A DNA stretch of 64,000 nucleotides. Origin: [Mycobacterium] crassicus (lineage in GTDB: Bacteria; Actinomycetota; Actinomycetes; Mycobacteriales; Mycobacteriaceae). The stretch lies in contig NZ_CP084029.1 of the NCBI RefSeq assembly GCF_020181615.1, positions 4,016,990-4,080,989 of the forward strand, written 5' to 3'. The translations under genes and the position numbers were made by a program. Below the pieces are notes generated by a model. It made no database searches and was not told the origin of the DNA. It saw only the letters and a list, made by a program, of their open reading frames with translations. Of the stretch, positions 45,375 through 54,811 are shown one piece after another (within the stretch, counting starts at the first letter, position 1; each line of letters begins with the position of its first letter).

Positions 45375-46250
45375 TCAGCCGCCCGCCACCATGGAATGCA
45401 ACTCTGCGACCGACCAGGGTGACGAGCGGTGGTGATCGCGGTAACCCAGTACCGCGGGGATGGGCCGGTCGAACCGGCCGACAAAACCGCCGGATGCCAG
45501 GAAGACCGATCCGGTCACGGTGGCGGCCAGGTCACTGGCCAGATAGGCGTAGAGCGGGGCCACGTAACCGGCGGGAGCCGGATCCAGGGAGGCCTGCATG
45601 GTGAACTCATCCAGCAGCCCCCGGGCGTGCAGGTCACGGATGTGCTGTTCGTAGTCGGTTCCGGTGGACAGTCGCGTCTTGGCGCCCGGACAGACGACGT
45701 TGGCCCGTACGCCGTACTCCGCAAGCTCGGCCGCCAGCGCCACCGTCAACCCGTTGATCGCCGCTTTACCGGCGGGATAGCCGGTGCCGCCGTAGTCACC
45801 CAGATACGCCACCGAGCCGCTGTTGATGATCGATCCGCGGCGTTGCTCGGCCATGATCGGCGCGGCGGCCCGGCAGGTGTGAAAGACCGTGCCCAGGTGG
45901 GCGTCGAGCAGGTCGTGGAACTCGGAAGCGGATATCGACAGGATCGAGGACCCCCGCGGCTCGGCGACGCCGGCGCAGTTGACCAGAACGTCGACGCCGC
46001 CGTATTCATCGCGACACGCCGTCATCAGCGCCGCGGCGGTTCCCTCGACATTGGCGGCCCCGGCCACCCCGACGGCCCGCCCACCCGAGCCGGTGATGGC
46101 CTCGACGGTGGCATCCACCGCGTCGGTGTCCCGGCCGTTGACCACCACCCCGGCGCCGCACTCCGCGAGCAGTTCGGCGACCGCCCGGCCGATGCCGCGG
46201 CTGCCGCCGACCACGACGGCGCCCCGCGCGGCGAGCAGGGCCTCGGTCAT
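45375..46250 (-). CDS. Short-chain dehydrogenase/reductase
   Basis: A 291-residue NAD(P)-dependent oxidoreductase. The cofactor motif is VVGGSRGIGRAVAE, NCAG follows near residue 92, and the catalytic set is Ser in NSGSVAYLGD with Tyr/Lys in GYPAGKAAI. A C-terminal extension of about 30 residues (RFDRPIPAVLGYRDHHR onward) is longer than in minimal SDRs. The ATG overlaps the CMD gene stop (ATGA). As I recall, M. tuberculosis has purD directly after Rv0771, so this SDR is an extra member of the run. Confidence 0.88.
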   Translation of the reverse strand: MTEALLAARGAVVVGGSRGIGRAVAELLAECGAGVVVNGRDTDAVDATVEAITGSGGRAVGVAGAANVEGTAAALMTACRDEYGGVDVLVNCAGVAEPRGSSILSISASEFHDLLDAHLGTVFHTCRAAAPIMAEQRRGSIINSGSVAYLGDYGGTGYPAGKAAINGLTVALAAELAEYGVRANVVCPGAKTRLSTGTDYEQHIRDLHARGLLDEFTMQASLDPAPAGYVAPLYAYLASDLAATVTGSVFLASGGFVGRFDRPIPAVLGYRDHHRSSPWSVAELHSMVAGG

Positions 46251-46672
46251 TGGCCTTTCTGCTTATCCAGCACGGCCGCCACGTTGGCCTTCTTGTCCTC
46301 GCCCTTGCCCTCGGCGGCGGCCTTGTTGCGCTTGGCGATCACCTTCTCCACCACCGCGTTCAGCCCGGATCCGCGTGGGAAGCCGACATAGTGCGTGATG
46401 AAGATGGCCATCTCACGCAACTCGTCCTCGGTCAGCTCCCCATTGTGCAGCGCGGCATTGACCTGGATCTCGGCCAGGTCCTTCTCCCCGACCGCGGTGA
46501 CCACGGTCAGCGTCATCAACCGCTTGTCGCGCATGGAAAGCCCGGGTCGGCTCCAGATTCGGCCGAACAGGTGATCGGCGGTGAGCGCGAAGTACTCGCC
46601 GGGCATGTCGGGCATCTCCCAGGCGTAGACCTCGTTCATCTTGGCCAGGCCGGTACGGCGCAGTTCGTCCAT
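46247..46672 (-). CDS. Carboxymuconolactone-decarboxylase-family protein (Rv0771-like)
   Basis: A 141-residue all-helical CMD-fold protein with the pattern LMTLTVVTAVGEKDLAEIQVNAALHNGELTEDEL shown in parts: RDKRLMTLTVV, VNAALHNGEL and ITHYVGFPRG. There is no CxxC pair, so it is not an AhpD-type peroxidase. The end is Lys-rich (KGEDKKANVAAVLDKQ). It overlaps the SDR start and sits 10 nt after the dehydrogenase gene. The substrate is not known; a role in degrading an oxidised ring or lipid product is possible. Confidence 0.88.
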   Translation of the reverse strand: MDELRRTGLAKMNEVYAWEMPDMPGEYFALTADHLFGRIWSRPGLSMRDKRLMTLTVVTAVGEKDLAEIQVNAALHNGELTEDELREMAIFITHYVGFPRGSGLNAVVEKVIAKRNKAAAEGKGEDKKANVAAVLDKQKGQ

Positions 46673-46682
46673 CAGATCTCTC

Positions 46683-47540
46683 CTAGTCCTTGTCGTGCGG
46701 CACGCCCAGGCCGGCGGCGAGCTCGGCCAGCGCCACCTCGGCGAGCGGGAGGTCGACTCCGGTGGCCTGCCCCAATCCCAGTGCGAGACTGAGGTCCTTC
46801 TCCCCGAGTCCGCGGGTGTGAGTGAACGGGCCGCGCAGGAAATGGTCCGCCGGCAGCGGCGCCGTCGAGTCCAGCAGCATGATCGCGCCGGGACCGCCGG
46901 TGAGCGCATCGGTGTGACGCACCACCCGGCCCAGCGCCTGCAGATCCAGCCCGGCCGCCTCGGCCAGCTTCATGGCTTCGCCGGCCGCGGCATAGGCGGT
47001 GAACGTCAACATGTTGCGCGCCAGCTTCATTCGGGTGCCCGCGCCGGGCTCACCGGCGTGGATGACCAGCGACGCCCAGCACTTGAACGCCGGCTTGATC
47101 TGCTCGTAGACCGCGCGTTCGGCGCCCACCATGGTTGCCAGCTGGCCCTTCTGGGCGGCACCGGCGCCACCGCTGACCGGTGCGTCGATGACGTGAATGC
47201 CCTGGGGCTTGAGCGCAGCGGCCAATTCGGCGGCGGTGGTGTCGGCGATCGTCGAGTGGATCGCGATGATGGTGCCCGGCTTGGCGTTGGCCGCCAGTTC
47301 GGCGACGACCTCGCGCACCTGGGCGTCGTCGAGCACGGTGACGCTGATGATGTCGGCTGAGACGGCGACGTCGGCGACACTGCCGGCCTGCCTGGCCCCG
47401 GCCTCGGTCAGCGGGGCCATCGCTTCGGCCCGCAGATCGAATACCGTGACACCGCCGGGCCAGTCGAGAAGTCGCTGGGCCATCGGCGCGCCCATGTTCC
47501 CGAGCCCGATGTAGCCGAGGCGAATGTCGTTGTCGCTCAT
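46683..47540 (-). CDS. 3-hydroxyisobutyrate-dehydrogenase-like beta-hydroxyacid dehydrogenase (Rv0770-like)
   Basis: 285 residues. The N-terminal Rossmann motif is GYIGLGNMGAPMAQRLL, the substrate-binding signature is DAPVSGGAGAAQKGQLA, and the catalytic Lys is in GTRMKLARNML. These features define the HIBDH/6-phosphogluconate family. ATG 47540 overlaps the stop of the SDR before it (ATGA). It acts in the cytoplasm on a 3-hydroxy acid, using NAD(P). The exact acid is unknown. Confidence 0.93.
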   Translation of the reverse strand: MSDNDIRLGYIGLGNMGAPMAQRLLDWPGGVTVFDLRAEAMAPLTEAGARQAGSVADVAVSADIISVTVLDDAQVREVVAELAANAKPGTIIAIHSTIADTTAAELAAALKPQGIHVIDAPVSGGAGAAQKGQLATMVGAERAVYEQIKPAFKCWASLVIHAGEPGAGTRMKLARNMLTFTAYAAAGEAMKLAEAAGLDLQALGRVVRHTDALTGGPGAIMLLDSTAPLPADHFLRGPFTHTRGLGEKDLSLALGLGQATGVDLPLAEVALAELAAGLGVPHDKD

Positions 47541-48289
47541 GACCGGATGATCTGTCCGCCGTCGACGTTGAAGATCTGTCCGGTGATCCAGGACGCCTGA
47601 TCCGACAGCAGGAACAGACACATCGGAACCAGGTCCTCAGGCGTGCCCATTCGGGCCAGCGGCAGCTGCTGCACCATCTGCTTGACGATGGCCTGCGGGG
47701 TGGTGGTCCGGTTGGCCTCGGTGTCGATGGGGCCGGGCGCGATCGCGTTGATCCGGATGTTGCGCCAACCCAGCTCACGGGAGAGCTGCTGGGTCAGGCC
47801 GTTGATCCCGACCTTGGCCAGCCCGTAGAAGTTCGCGTAAACCCATGCCGCGGTGGAGGACTGGTTGACGATGGCGCCGCCACCGCGCTGAGCCATGTGC
47901 TCGTAGACGGCCCGGGTGCAGATCAGCGCGCCGTCCAGATTGACCCGCATGAACTTCTCGTAGTAGTCCCACGGCACGGTCAGCAGGCCGTCGAGCTTCA
48001 TGCCGCCGAAGATCGCGGCATTGTTGACCAGGTAGTCGATCCCGCCGAATTCGGCCACCGTCGCGTCGGCCATGGCCTTGGCCGACTCCGGGTCGGAGAC
48101 GTCGACGGAGACCGCCAGCGCCTTGCCGCCGTCGGCCACGATCTGCTTGGCCACGTTCTGCGCGCCGTCGACGTTGATGTCGGCGACCACCACCGCGGCG
48201 CCGTCAGCGGCCAGCGCCTGCGCGTACGCCTGCCCGATCCCGCCGCCGGCACCGGTGACGATGGCCACCTTGTCGTCGAATTGCCCCAT
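47537..48289 (-). CDS. Short-chain dehydrogenase/reductase (Rv0769-like)
   Basis: A 250-residue classical SDR. TGAGGGIGQAYAQ binds the cofactor, NNAA is near residue 90, and catalysis involves Ser in NQSSTAAW and Tyr/Lys in FYGLAKVG. PGPIDTEANRTT and the C-terminal NVDGGQIIRS are typical. It stands 33 nt after aldA and overlaps the next dehydrogenase gene. The order aldA-SDR-HIBDH-CMD is the same as in M. tuberculosis (Rv0768-Rv0771). Confidence 0.93.
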   Translation of the reverse strand: MGQFDDKVAIVTGAGGGIGQAYAQALAADGAAVVVADINVDGAQNVAKQIVADGGKALAVSVDVSDPESAKAMADATVAEFGGIDYLVNNAAIFGGMKLDGLLTVPWDYYEKFMRVNLDGALICTRAVYEHMAQRGGGAIVNQSSTAAWVYANFYGLAKVGINGLTQQLSRELGWRNIRINAIAPGPIDTEANRTTTPQAIVKQMVQQLPLARMGTPEDLVPMCLFLLSDQASWITGQIFNVDGGQIIRS

Positions 48290-48322
48290 CTGCGCCTTCT
48301 CCTTTGAATCTCTAGATGTCCG

Positions 48323-49792
48323 TCAGTTCGCGGCTGTCGCAATGGCTTTGATTTCCAGATACTCCTCGAACCCGGCGACACCCATCTCCCGGCCATTGCC
48401 GGACTGCTTGTATCCACCGAACGGCACGTCCGCGGAGTACCACACCCCACCGTTGACGTTGACCGTGCCGGCGCGCAGCCGGGCGGCCACCACGGCAGCC
48501 CGCTGCGCGTCACCGCCGTAAACGGTTGCCGACAGTCCGTAGGGTGAGTCGTTGGCGATACGCACCGCGTCGTCGTCGCCGTCGTGGGCGATCACGGTCA
48601 ACACCGGACCGAAGATCTCCTCGCGGGCCACCCGCGCCTCGTTGGTCAGCCCCGCGATCACCGTCGGCTCGATGAAGAAACCGGCGGGCTGATCGGCCGG
48701 CCGCCCCCCGCCGCACGCGAAACTGCCGCCCTCGGCCAGCGCCAGATCCAGGTAACTCTGGACCCGGTCACGCTGGCGCGCCGAGATCACCGGCCCGCAA
48801 ACGGTTCCGGGTTTCGATGGGTCGCCGGCCTTGATCGAGCCCATGGTGCCCGCCGCGATGGCGACTGCCTCGTCGTAACGGTCCCGGGGCACCACCAGGC
48901 GGGTGGTGATCGCGCAACCCTGCCCGGCGTGCAGGCACACCGAGAAGCCCGCCACCGAACAGGCCGCGGCCAGGTCGGCGTCGTCGAGCACCACGAACGC
49001 GGACTTGCCACCCAACTCCAGGAACACCTTCTTGATGGTGGCGGCCGCATCGGCCATCACGCTGCGGCCGGTTGCCGTCGATCCGGTGAACGAAACCATG
49101 TCCACCCGAGGGTCTTTGGCGAGCATGGCACCGAGTGTGTGATCGGTGGAGGTGACGATGTTGACCACGCCGGCCGGGATGTCGGTGTGCTCGGCAATCA
49201 GCTCACCGAGCACGGCAGCCATCCACGGAGTGTCGGGTGCGGGCTTGAGCACCACGGTGTTGCCGGCGGCCAGCGCAGGACCGAGTTTGGCCAGGTTGAT
49301 CTGGTGCGGGAAGTTCCACGGGGTGATCGCGCCGACGACGCCGACCGCCTCGCGCACCACCGAGCGCCGGGTTGGAATGCCCAGCGGGGCAGCCTGCCCG
49401 AGATCCTGCGCCCACTCGTAGTTCTCGGCGGTGTCCGCGGCGAAGCCGAGGTCGGAGATCGGCCCTTCAAGCTGAGCACCGGCGGTGAGCATCCGCGGTG
49501 CCCCCACCTCGGCGATAGTCAGCTCCCGCAGTTCTTCCACATGCTCTTGCAGCACGTCGCGCAGCTGACGCACGCAGCGCACCCGCAGCTCGGTGTTGGT
49601 CGACCAGTCGGTGTCGTCGAAGGCCCGCCGGGCGGCCTCGATGGCCCGGTCCATGTCGCCGGCGTCGGCGTTGGCCGCCTCACCGAGCACCTCCTCGGTG
49701 GCCGGGTTGACGGTGGCGAAGGCGCCGGCACCGCCCGCGGCCAGTTTTCCGTCGATGAGCAGCCGGCTCATGCCGTCGGCCAGTAGCGCCAT
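48323..49792 (-). CDS. aldA: NAD-dependent aldehyde dehydrogenase
   Basis: A 489-residue ALDH. The catalytic Glu is in LELGGKSAF and the nucleophile Cys in HAGQGCAITTR. NAD-binding blocks include ITPWNFPHQINLAKLGPAL and SFTGSTATGR. It oxidises an aldehyde to an acid. ATG 49792 has GGGAG upstream. It is the first gene of a run reaching purD and is divergent from a TetR gene; a palindrome-like operator lies 20 nt upstream. It probably works on the product of an alcohol dehydrogenase such as AdhB, which is inference. Confidence 0.95.
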   Translation of the reverse strand: MALLADGMSRLLIDGKLAAGGAGAFATVNPATEEVLGEAANADAGDMDRAIEAARRAFDDTDWSTNTELRVRCVRQLRDVLQEHVEELRELTIAEVGAPRMLTAGAQLEGPISDLGFAADTAENYEWAQDLGQAAPLGIPTRRSVVREAVGVVGAITPWNFPHQINLAKLGPALAAGNTVVLKPAPDTPWMAAVLGELIAEHTDIPAGVVNIVTSTDHTLGAMLAKDPRVDMVSFTGSTATGRSVMADAAATIKKVFLELGGKSAFVVLDDADLAAACSVAGFSVCLHAGQGCAITTRLVVPRDRYDEAVAIAAGTMGSIKAGDPSKPGTVCGPVISARQRDRVQSYLDLALAEGGSFACGGGRPADQPAGFFIEPTVIAGLTNEARVAREEIFGPVLTVIAHDGDDDAVRIANDSPYGLSATVYGGDAQRAAVVAARLRAGTVNVNGGVWYSADVPFGGYKQSGNGREMGVAGFEEYLEIKAIATAAN

Positions 49793-49811
49793 CAGTCACT
49801 CCCAAAGAAAT

Positions 49812-49825
49812 TGGACACATGTCTG
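49812..49825. promoter_or_regulatory. TetR operator candidate 1 (upstream of aldA)
   Basis: TGGACA-CA-TGTCTG. Its left half equals that of the perfect palindrome at 49935-49948. It lies 20 nt before the aldA start codon, a position suited to repression. Confidence 0.55.
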
Positions 49826-49929
49826 TTATTACCCGGTCGAACCCTAACCACAGAATCCGCGCTCCCGCAACCCAGGGCGCCAACAATCCTATTTTTACTG
49901 CGAACTTGCCCGCCTCGTCCACGATCAGC

Positions 49930-49948
49930 TATCTTGGACAAGTGTCCA
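49930..49948 (+). promoter_or_regulatory. Leaderless TetR promoter with overlapping perfect operator
   Basis: TATCTT (49930-49935) plus six bases leads to GTG 49942. A perfect palindrome TGGACA-AG-TGTCCA (49935-49948) covers the transcription and translation start. A repressor bound there would block its own transcription. Confidence 0.65.
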
Positions 49949-50541
49949 GTGAATCGGTGGCGGCAGTCACATCGACTGATGCCGCCCCGCGCAACCGTCG
50001 CCAGGAGGAGACCTTCCGCAAGGTGCTGACCGCCGGCATCGAGATGCTGCGGGAGAAGTCCTACGCGGACCTCACCGTTCGCGCGGTCGCCGCGCGCGCC
50101 AAGGTCGCCCCGGCGACCGCCTACACCTACTTCTCGTCGAAGAACCACCTGATCGCCGAGGTGTACCTGGACCTGGTCCGCCAGGTCCCCTTCTTCACCG
50201 ACGTCAACGAGCCGATGCCCAAGCGTGTCAACCAGGCACTGCGGCACCTGGCGCTGGTGGTGGCCGACGAGCCCGAGGTCGCAGCGGCCTGCACGGCGGC
50301 ATTGCTCGGCGGCGGCGGTGAACCGGCGGTCCGCACCGTGCGCGATCGGATCGGCGCGGAGATCCACCGCCGCATCACCTCGGCCATCGGCCCCGGCGCG
50401 GAGCCCCAACTGGTCGCCGCCTTGGAGATGACCTTCTTCGGAGCCCTGGTCAACGCCGGCAGCGGCGCGTTCACCTACCACCAGATCACCGATCGGCTGG
50501 CCTATGTGGTCAGCCTGATTCTCGAATCAGGAGCCCATTGA
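49942..50541 (+). CDS. TetR-family regulator (Rv0767c-like)
   Basis: 199 residues. The helix-turn-helix lies at about residues 28-65 (KVLTAGIEMLREKSYADL, VRAVAARAKVAPATAYTYFSSK). The start at GTG 49942 is supported by a leaderless promoter; longer readings would add an unlikely Asn-rich tail. The stop overlaps the cyp123 ATG (TGATG), making the regulator the first gene of the P450 operon. Palindromes at its own start and before aldA suggest that it controls both directions. Confidence 0.92.
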   Translation: MSSESVAAVTSTDAAPRNRRQEETFRKVLTAGIEMLREKSYADLTVRAVAARAKVAPATAYTYFSSKNHLIAEVYLDLVRQVPFFTDVNEPMPKRVNQALRHLALVVADEPEVAAACTAALLGGGGEPAVRTVRDRIGAEIHRRITSAIGPGAEPQLVAALEMTFFGALVNAGSGAFTYHQITDRLAYVVSLILESGAH

Positions 50542-51776
50542 TGCGTCTGCAGACTGTGCCTTCCGAGACCTCCGGACCACCGATCCTCAACCCCTACGAC
50601 TACGACTTCCACGAGGACCCGTTTCCGTACTACCGGCGGCTGCGCGATGAAGCCCCGGTCTATCACAACGAAGAGCTGAACTTCTGGGCGATTTCGCGCC
50701 ATCAGGATGTGCTGCACGGTTTCCGCGACAGCGATGCGCTGTCCAACCGCGACGGGGTCTCCCTGGACCCGGTCTCCCGCGGACCGCATGCCCAGCTGGT
50801 GATGTCGTTCCTGGCTATGGACGACCCGCAGCACCTGCGGCTTCGCACCCTGGTGTCCAAGGGTTTCACCCCCCGCCGGATTCGCGAACTCGAATCACAG
50901 GTGGTGCGGCTGGCTCGCCAGCACCTGGACAGCGCGATCCATCCCGGCGCCGACGGCACCTGCTCGTTGGACTTCATCAACGACTTCGCCGGCAAACTGC
51001 CGATGGACGTCATCTCCGAGCTGATGGGTGTGCCGGAAGCCGACCGGGCGCGGATCCGGGCGTTGGCCGACGGGGTGCTGCACCGCGAGGACGGGGTGAC
51101 CGATGTCCCGCAGTCGGCGGTCCAGGCGTCGATGGACCTGATGGTCTATTACAACGAGATGATCGCCGATTTCAAGAAGACCCCGGCCGACAACCTGACC
51201 TCGGCGCTGTTGCAGACCGAGGTCGACGGCGACCGGCTCGGCGACCAGGAGATCCTGGCATTCCTGTTCCTGATGGTGATCGCCGGCAACGAGACCACCA
51301 CCAAGCTGCTGGGCAGCTCGATCTACTGGGCCCATCGCAACCGCGAGCAGCTGGCGACGGTCTTCGCCGATCACTCCCGAATCCCGCTGTGGGTCGAGGA
51401 AACGCTGCGATACGACACGCCCAGCCAGATCCTGGCGCGCACCGCCGCACAGGACTACACGCTGCACGGCACCACCATCCCGGCCGGCGCGGTGGTGCTG
51501 CTGCTGCCCGGCTCCGGAAACCGCGACGAGCGGGTCTTCGACGACCCCGACGCCTTCCGGATCGGACGTGACATCGGCTCCAAGTTGCTCAGTTTCGGCA
51601 GCGGCGCCCACTTCTGTCTCGGTGCGCACCTGGCCCGGATGGAGGCCCGGGTGGCGCTGTCCGAACTGTTCGACCGGATCAGCGACTACGAGGTCGACGA
51701 AGCCAATGCCATCCGGGTGCATTCATCCAACGTGCGCGGCTTCGCCGAACTGCCCATCACCATCAAGGAGGCTTAA
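50541..51776 (+). CDS. cyp123: Cytochrome P450 CYP123
   Basis: A 411-residue P450. I-helix VIAGNETTTKLL, ExxR in VEETLRYD, heme loop [14 protein letters not shown]. The start overlaps the TetR stop; the next gene starts directly after its TAA, with AAGGAGG before it. Family and order match CYP123 (Rv0766c), always near cyp51. Its native substrate is unsettled. Redox partner: probably the ferredoxin at 54038. Confidence 0.94.
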   Translation: MRLQTVPSETSGPPILNPYDYDFHEDPFPYYRRLRDEAPVYHNEELNFWAISRHQDVLHGFRDSDALSNRDGVSLDPVSRGPHAQLVMSFLAMDDPQHLRLRTLVSKGFTPRRIRELESQVVRLARQHLDSAIHPGADGTCSLDFINDFAGKLPMDVISELMGVPEADRARIRALADGVLHREDGVTDVPQSAVQASMDLMVYYNEMIADFKKTPADNLTSALLQTEVDGDRLGDQEILAFLFLMVIAGNETTTKLLGSSIYWAHRNREQLATVFADHSRIPLWVEETLRYDTPSQILARTAAQDYTLHGTTIPAGAVVLLLPGSGNRDERVFDDPDAFRIGRDIGSKLLSFGSGAHFCLGAHLARMEARVALSELFDRISDYEVDEANAIRVHSSNVRGFAELPITIKEA

Positions 51777-52604
51777 GTGCCACGGTTCGATCCACCCCCG
51801 GCCCGCCGGCCCGCCATCGTCGCGGGGGCGTCCTCGGGAATCGGTGCCGCCACGGCAGAAGAGTTGGCGCGCCGTGGTTTTCCGGTGGCCTTGGGCGCCC
51901 GGCGCACCGAGAAGCTCTCCGAGCTGGTCGACAAGATCCGCAGCAACGGCGGCGAGGCGGTCGCATTCAACCTGGATGTCACCGACGGCGACTCGGTGAA
52001 ATCTTTTGTGGCACAGAGTATCGACGCACTCGGTGAGATCGAGCTGCTGGTCTCCGGTGCCGGTGACATGAACCCCGGCCGCATCCACGAGATCAGCACC
52101 GAGGCGTTCAACGACCAGATCCAGGTCCACCTGATCGGCGCCAATCGGCTGGCCACCGCGGTCCTGCCGGACATGGTCGCCCGCCAGCGCGGCGACGTGA
52201 TCTTCGTCGGCTCCGACGTGGCCTTGCAGCAGCGCCCCCACATGGGCGCCTACGGCGCCGCGAAGGCCGCGCTGGTCGCCATGGTGCACAACCTGCGAAT
52301 GGAGTTGGAGGGCACCGGGGTGCGCGCCTCCATCGTTCACCCCGGCCCGACCCTGACCGAGATGGGCTGGAAGCTGTCCGCCGAGCAGGTGGGCCCGATG
52401 CTGGAGGACTGGGCCAAATGGGGCCAGGCCCGGCACAGCTACTTCCTTCGCCCGCAAGACCTGGCCCGGGCCATCGCGTTCGTCGCGGATACCCCGCGCG
52501 GAGCGCACATCGTCGACCTGGAGGTCCAGCCCGAGGCTCCGCTGCGCGACACCGCCACCGATCGTCAGCACCTGCAACTGGGTGAGGAAGGAATGCCGTC
52601 ATGA
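51777..52604 (+). CDS. Short-chain dehydrogenase/reductase (Rv0765c-like)
   Basis: A 275-residue SDR between two P450 genes. Cofactor loop GASSGIGAATAEELARRG, catalytic Ser in FVGSDVAL and Tyr/Lys in GAYGAAKAAL. GTG 51777 directly follows the cyp123 stop, with AAGGAGG at 51765-51771. The stop overlaps the first possible cyp51 ATG. It probably oxidises a hydroxyl group made by one of the P450s, which is inference. Confidence 0.92.
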   Translation: MPRFDPPPARRPAIVAGASSGIGAATAEELARRGFPVALGARRTEKLSELVDKIRSNGGEAVAFNLDVTDGDSVKSFVAQSIDALGEIELLVSGAGDMNPGRIHEISTEAFNDQIQVHLIGANRLATAVLPDMVARQRGDVIFVGSDVALQQRPHMGAYGAAKAALVAMVHNLRMELEGTGVRASIVHPGPTLTEMGWKLSAEQVGPMLEDWAKWGQARHSYFLRPQDLARAIAFVADTPRGAHIVDLEVQPEAPLRDTATDRQHLQLGEEGMPS

Positions 52605-54025
52605 CCCGCGACATCGACGATGCCACCAGCGGAGCTCACGTAGCCGGTGGAGAAGGAGTGGCGCCAACGGCGCTGGCGACCGAGGTTCCCCGGGTCTCCG
52701 GGGGGCAGGCCGAACACGGCCACCTCGAAGAGTTCCGCACCGATCCGATCGGGCTGATGCAGCGGTTGCGCGACGAATGCGGAGACGTCGGCTGGTTCGA
52801 TCTGGCCGGCCGCAAGGTGGTGCTGCTGACCGGAGCCGAGGCCAACGAGTTCTTCTTCCGGTCCACCGACGACGAACTCGACCAGGCCGCCGCCTATCCG
52901 TTCATGACCCCGATCTTCGGCAACGGCGTGGTGTTCGACGCGCCGCCGGAGCGGCGTGCCGAGATGCTGCACAACACCGCACTTCGCGGCGACCACATGA
53001 AGCGCCACGCCAGCACCATCGAACACGAAGTGCGTCAGATGATCGCCGATTGGGGCGAGACCGGTGAGATCGACCTGCTGGAGTTCTTCGCCGAGCTGAC
53101 CATCTACACCTCGACGGCCTGCCTGATCGGCCGGAAGTTCCGCGAGGAACTCGACAGCCGGTTCGCCGAGCTCTACTACGAATTGGAGAACGGGACCGAC
53201 CCGCTGTGCTACGTCGACCCCTACCTGCCGATCGAGAGCTTCCGGCGGCGTGACGAAGCCCGCGTCAAGCTGGTCGAATTGGTGCAGGGCATCATGAACG
53301 GCCGGATCGCCAACCCAGAATCGGACAAGCGGCGCCGGGACATGATCGACGTCATGGTGTCGATCCCCGACGAGGACGGCAACCCACGGTTTTCCGCCGA
53401 CGAGATCACCGGGATCATCATCTCGATCATGTTCGCCGGGCATCACACGAGTTCGGGAACGTCGGCGTGGACGCTGATCGAGATGCTGCGCAATCCGGCG
53501 GCTCACGCCGCGGTGATCGCCGAGCTCGACGAGCTGTACGCCGACGGCAGCGAAGTGAGTTTCCATGCACTGCGCCAGATTCCGAATCTGGAGAACGTGC
53601 TCAAAGAGACCCTGCGCCTGCACCCGCCACTGATCATCCTGATGCGGGTCGCCAAGGATGAGTTCGAAGTCTGCGGGTACCCGATCCACAAGGGCGACAT
53701 GGTGGCGGCCTCACCTGCGGTCTCCAACCGGATACCCGAGTCCTTTCCCGAGCCCAACGAGTTCGTGCCCGAGCGCTACAACGAGCCACGGGAGGAAGAC
53801 GTCATCCACCGCTGGACCTGGATTCCCTTCGGAGCCGGCCGGCACCGCTGCGTGGGGGCGGCATTCGCCACCATGCAGATCAAGGCGATCTTCTCGGTAT
53901 TGCTGCGCGAGTACGAGTTCGAGATGTCGCAGCCGCCGGAGACCTACCGCAACGACCACTCCAAGATGGTCGTGCAGCTGGCTCGCCCGGCCAAGGTCCG
54001 CTACCGCCGGCGCACCAAGGCGTAG
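52601..54025 (+). CDS. cyp51: Sterol 14-alpha-demethylase CYP51
   Basis: 474 residues from ATG 52601. The I-helix is MFAGHHTSSGTSAW, ExxR in LKETLRLHPP, and the heme loop FGAGRHRCVGAAFA, all typical of bacterial CYP51. The N-terminal PRVSGG and EHGHLEEFRTDPIGLMQR match the M. tuberculosis enzyme. ATG 52601 overlaps the SDR stop (ATGA). A GTG at 52658 with GGAGAAGG upstream would give 455 residues, nearer the usual 451, and is a serious alternative. It is coupled to the ferredoxin gene 12 nt downstream. Confidence 0.97.
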   Translation: MTRDIDDATSGAHVAGGEGVAPTALATEVPRVSGGQAEHGHLEEFRTDPIGLMQRLRDECGDVGWFDLAGRKVVLLTGAEANEFFFRSTDDELDQAAAYPFMTPIFGNGVVFDAPPERRAEMLHNTALRGDHMKRHASTIEHEVRQMIADWGETGEIDLLEFFAELTIYTSTACLIGRKFREELDSRFAELYYELENGTDPLCYVDPYLPIESFRRRDEARVKLVELVQGIMNGRIANPESDKRRRDMIDVMVSIPDEDGNPRFSADEITGIIISIMFAGHHTSSGTSAWTLIEMLRNPAAHAAVIAELDELYADGSEVSFHALRQIPNLENVLKETLRLHPPLIILMRVAKDEFEVCGYPIHKGDMVAASPAVSNRIPESFPEPNEFVPERYNEPREEDVIHRWTWIPFGAGRHRCVGAAFATMQIKAIFSVLLREYEFEMSQPPETYRNDHSKMVVQLARPAKVRYRRRTKA

Positions 54026-54247
<222 letters not shown>

Positions 54248-54250
54248 ACC

Positions 54251-54811
54251 ATGCCGGCCTTCCCCCGAGACGAACTCGAAGCCTGGGTCCAACGCTGGCT
54301 GGACGCCAACCGGGATGCCGAGCGCAACGGCGACTGGCGGCCACTGGCCGACTTCTACACCGAAGACGCCACCTACGGCTGGAACATCGGCCCCAAGGAG
54401 GACGTCATGTGCGTCGGCATCGACGAGATCCGCGACATCGCCCTGGGTTTGGAGATGGAGGGCCTGGACAACTGGCAATACCCGTATCAGCGGGTGCTCA
54501 TCGACGACCGCCAGGGCGAGATCGTCGGCTTCTGGAAGCAGGTCGTCACAACCGGTGACGGCGCCGACGACCAGCGCGAGATCCACGGTTTCGGCGGCAG
54601 CTGGTTTCGCCTCACCGAGAAAGACGGGTCGCCGCTCATCGAATGGCAGCGCGACTTCTTCGACTTCGGCCATGTCTCGGCCCTGTACATGGACCTGATC
54701 AAGGCCGGCAAGCTGTCACCGGGCATGCAGAAGCGCATCGAGCGCAGCATGGCCGGCGAGAAGTTGCCCGGCTACTACCCGCTGGGCCAAGCCCCGGTGC
54801 CGCTGTGGTGA
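54251..54811 (+). CDS. NTF2/SnoaL-fold protein (Rv0762c-like)
   Basis: A 186-residue protein. The N-terminal half has the pattern of a SnoaL-like cone: RWLDANRDAERNGDWRPLADFYTEDATYGW, seen in parts as LADFYTEDATYGW, and later EIHGFGGSWFRLTEKDG. The C-terminal 50 residues form helices (ALYMDLIKAGKLSPGMQ). No catalytic set is certain. It may be an isomerase, lyase or binding protein for a sterol-type substrate. The stop overlaps the GTG of the following P450 (GTGA). Confidence 0.85.
   Translation: MPAFPRDELEAWVQRWLDANRDAERNGDWRPLADFYTEDATYGWNIGPKEDVMCVGIDEIRDIALGLEMEGLDNWQYPYQRVLIDDRQGEIVGFWKQVVTTGDGADDQREIHGFGGSWFRLTEKDGSPLIEWQRDFFDFGHVSALYMDLIKAGKLSPGMQKRIERSMAGEKLPGYYPLGQAPVPLW

Noticed and set aside
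52601..52657. The 19-residue N-terminal extension of CYP51 as a targeting or fusion peptide
   Set aside because: It is more likely a start-site ambiguity. GTG 52658 with GGAGAAGG upstream would give the normal family length.
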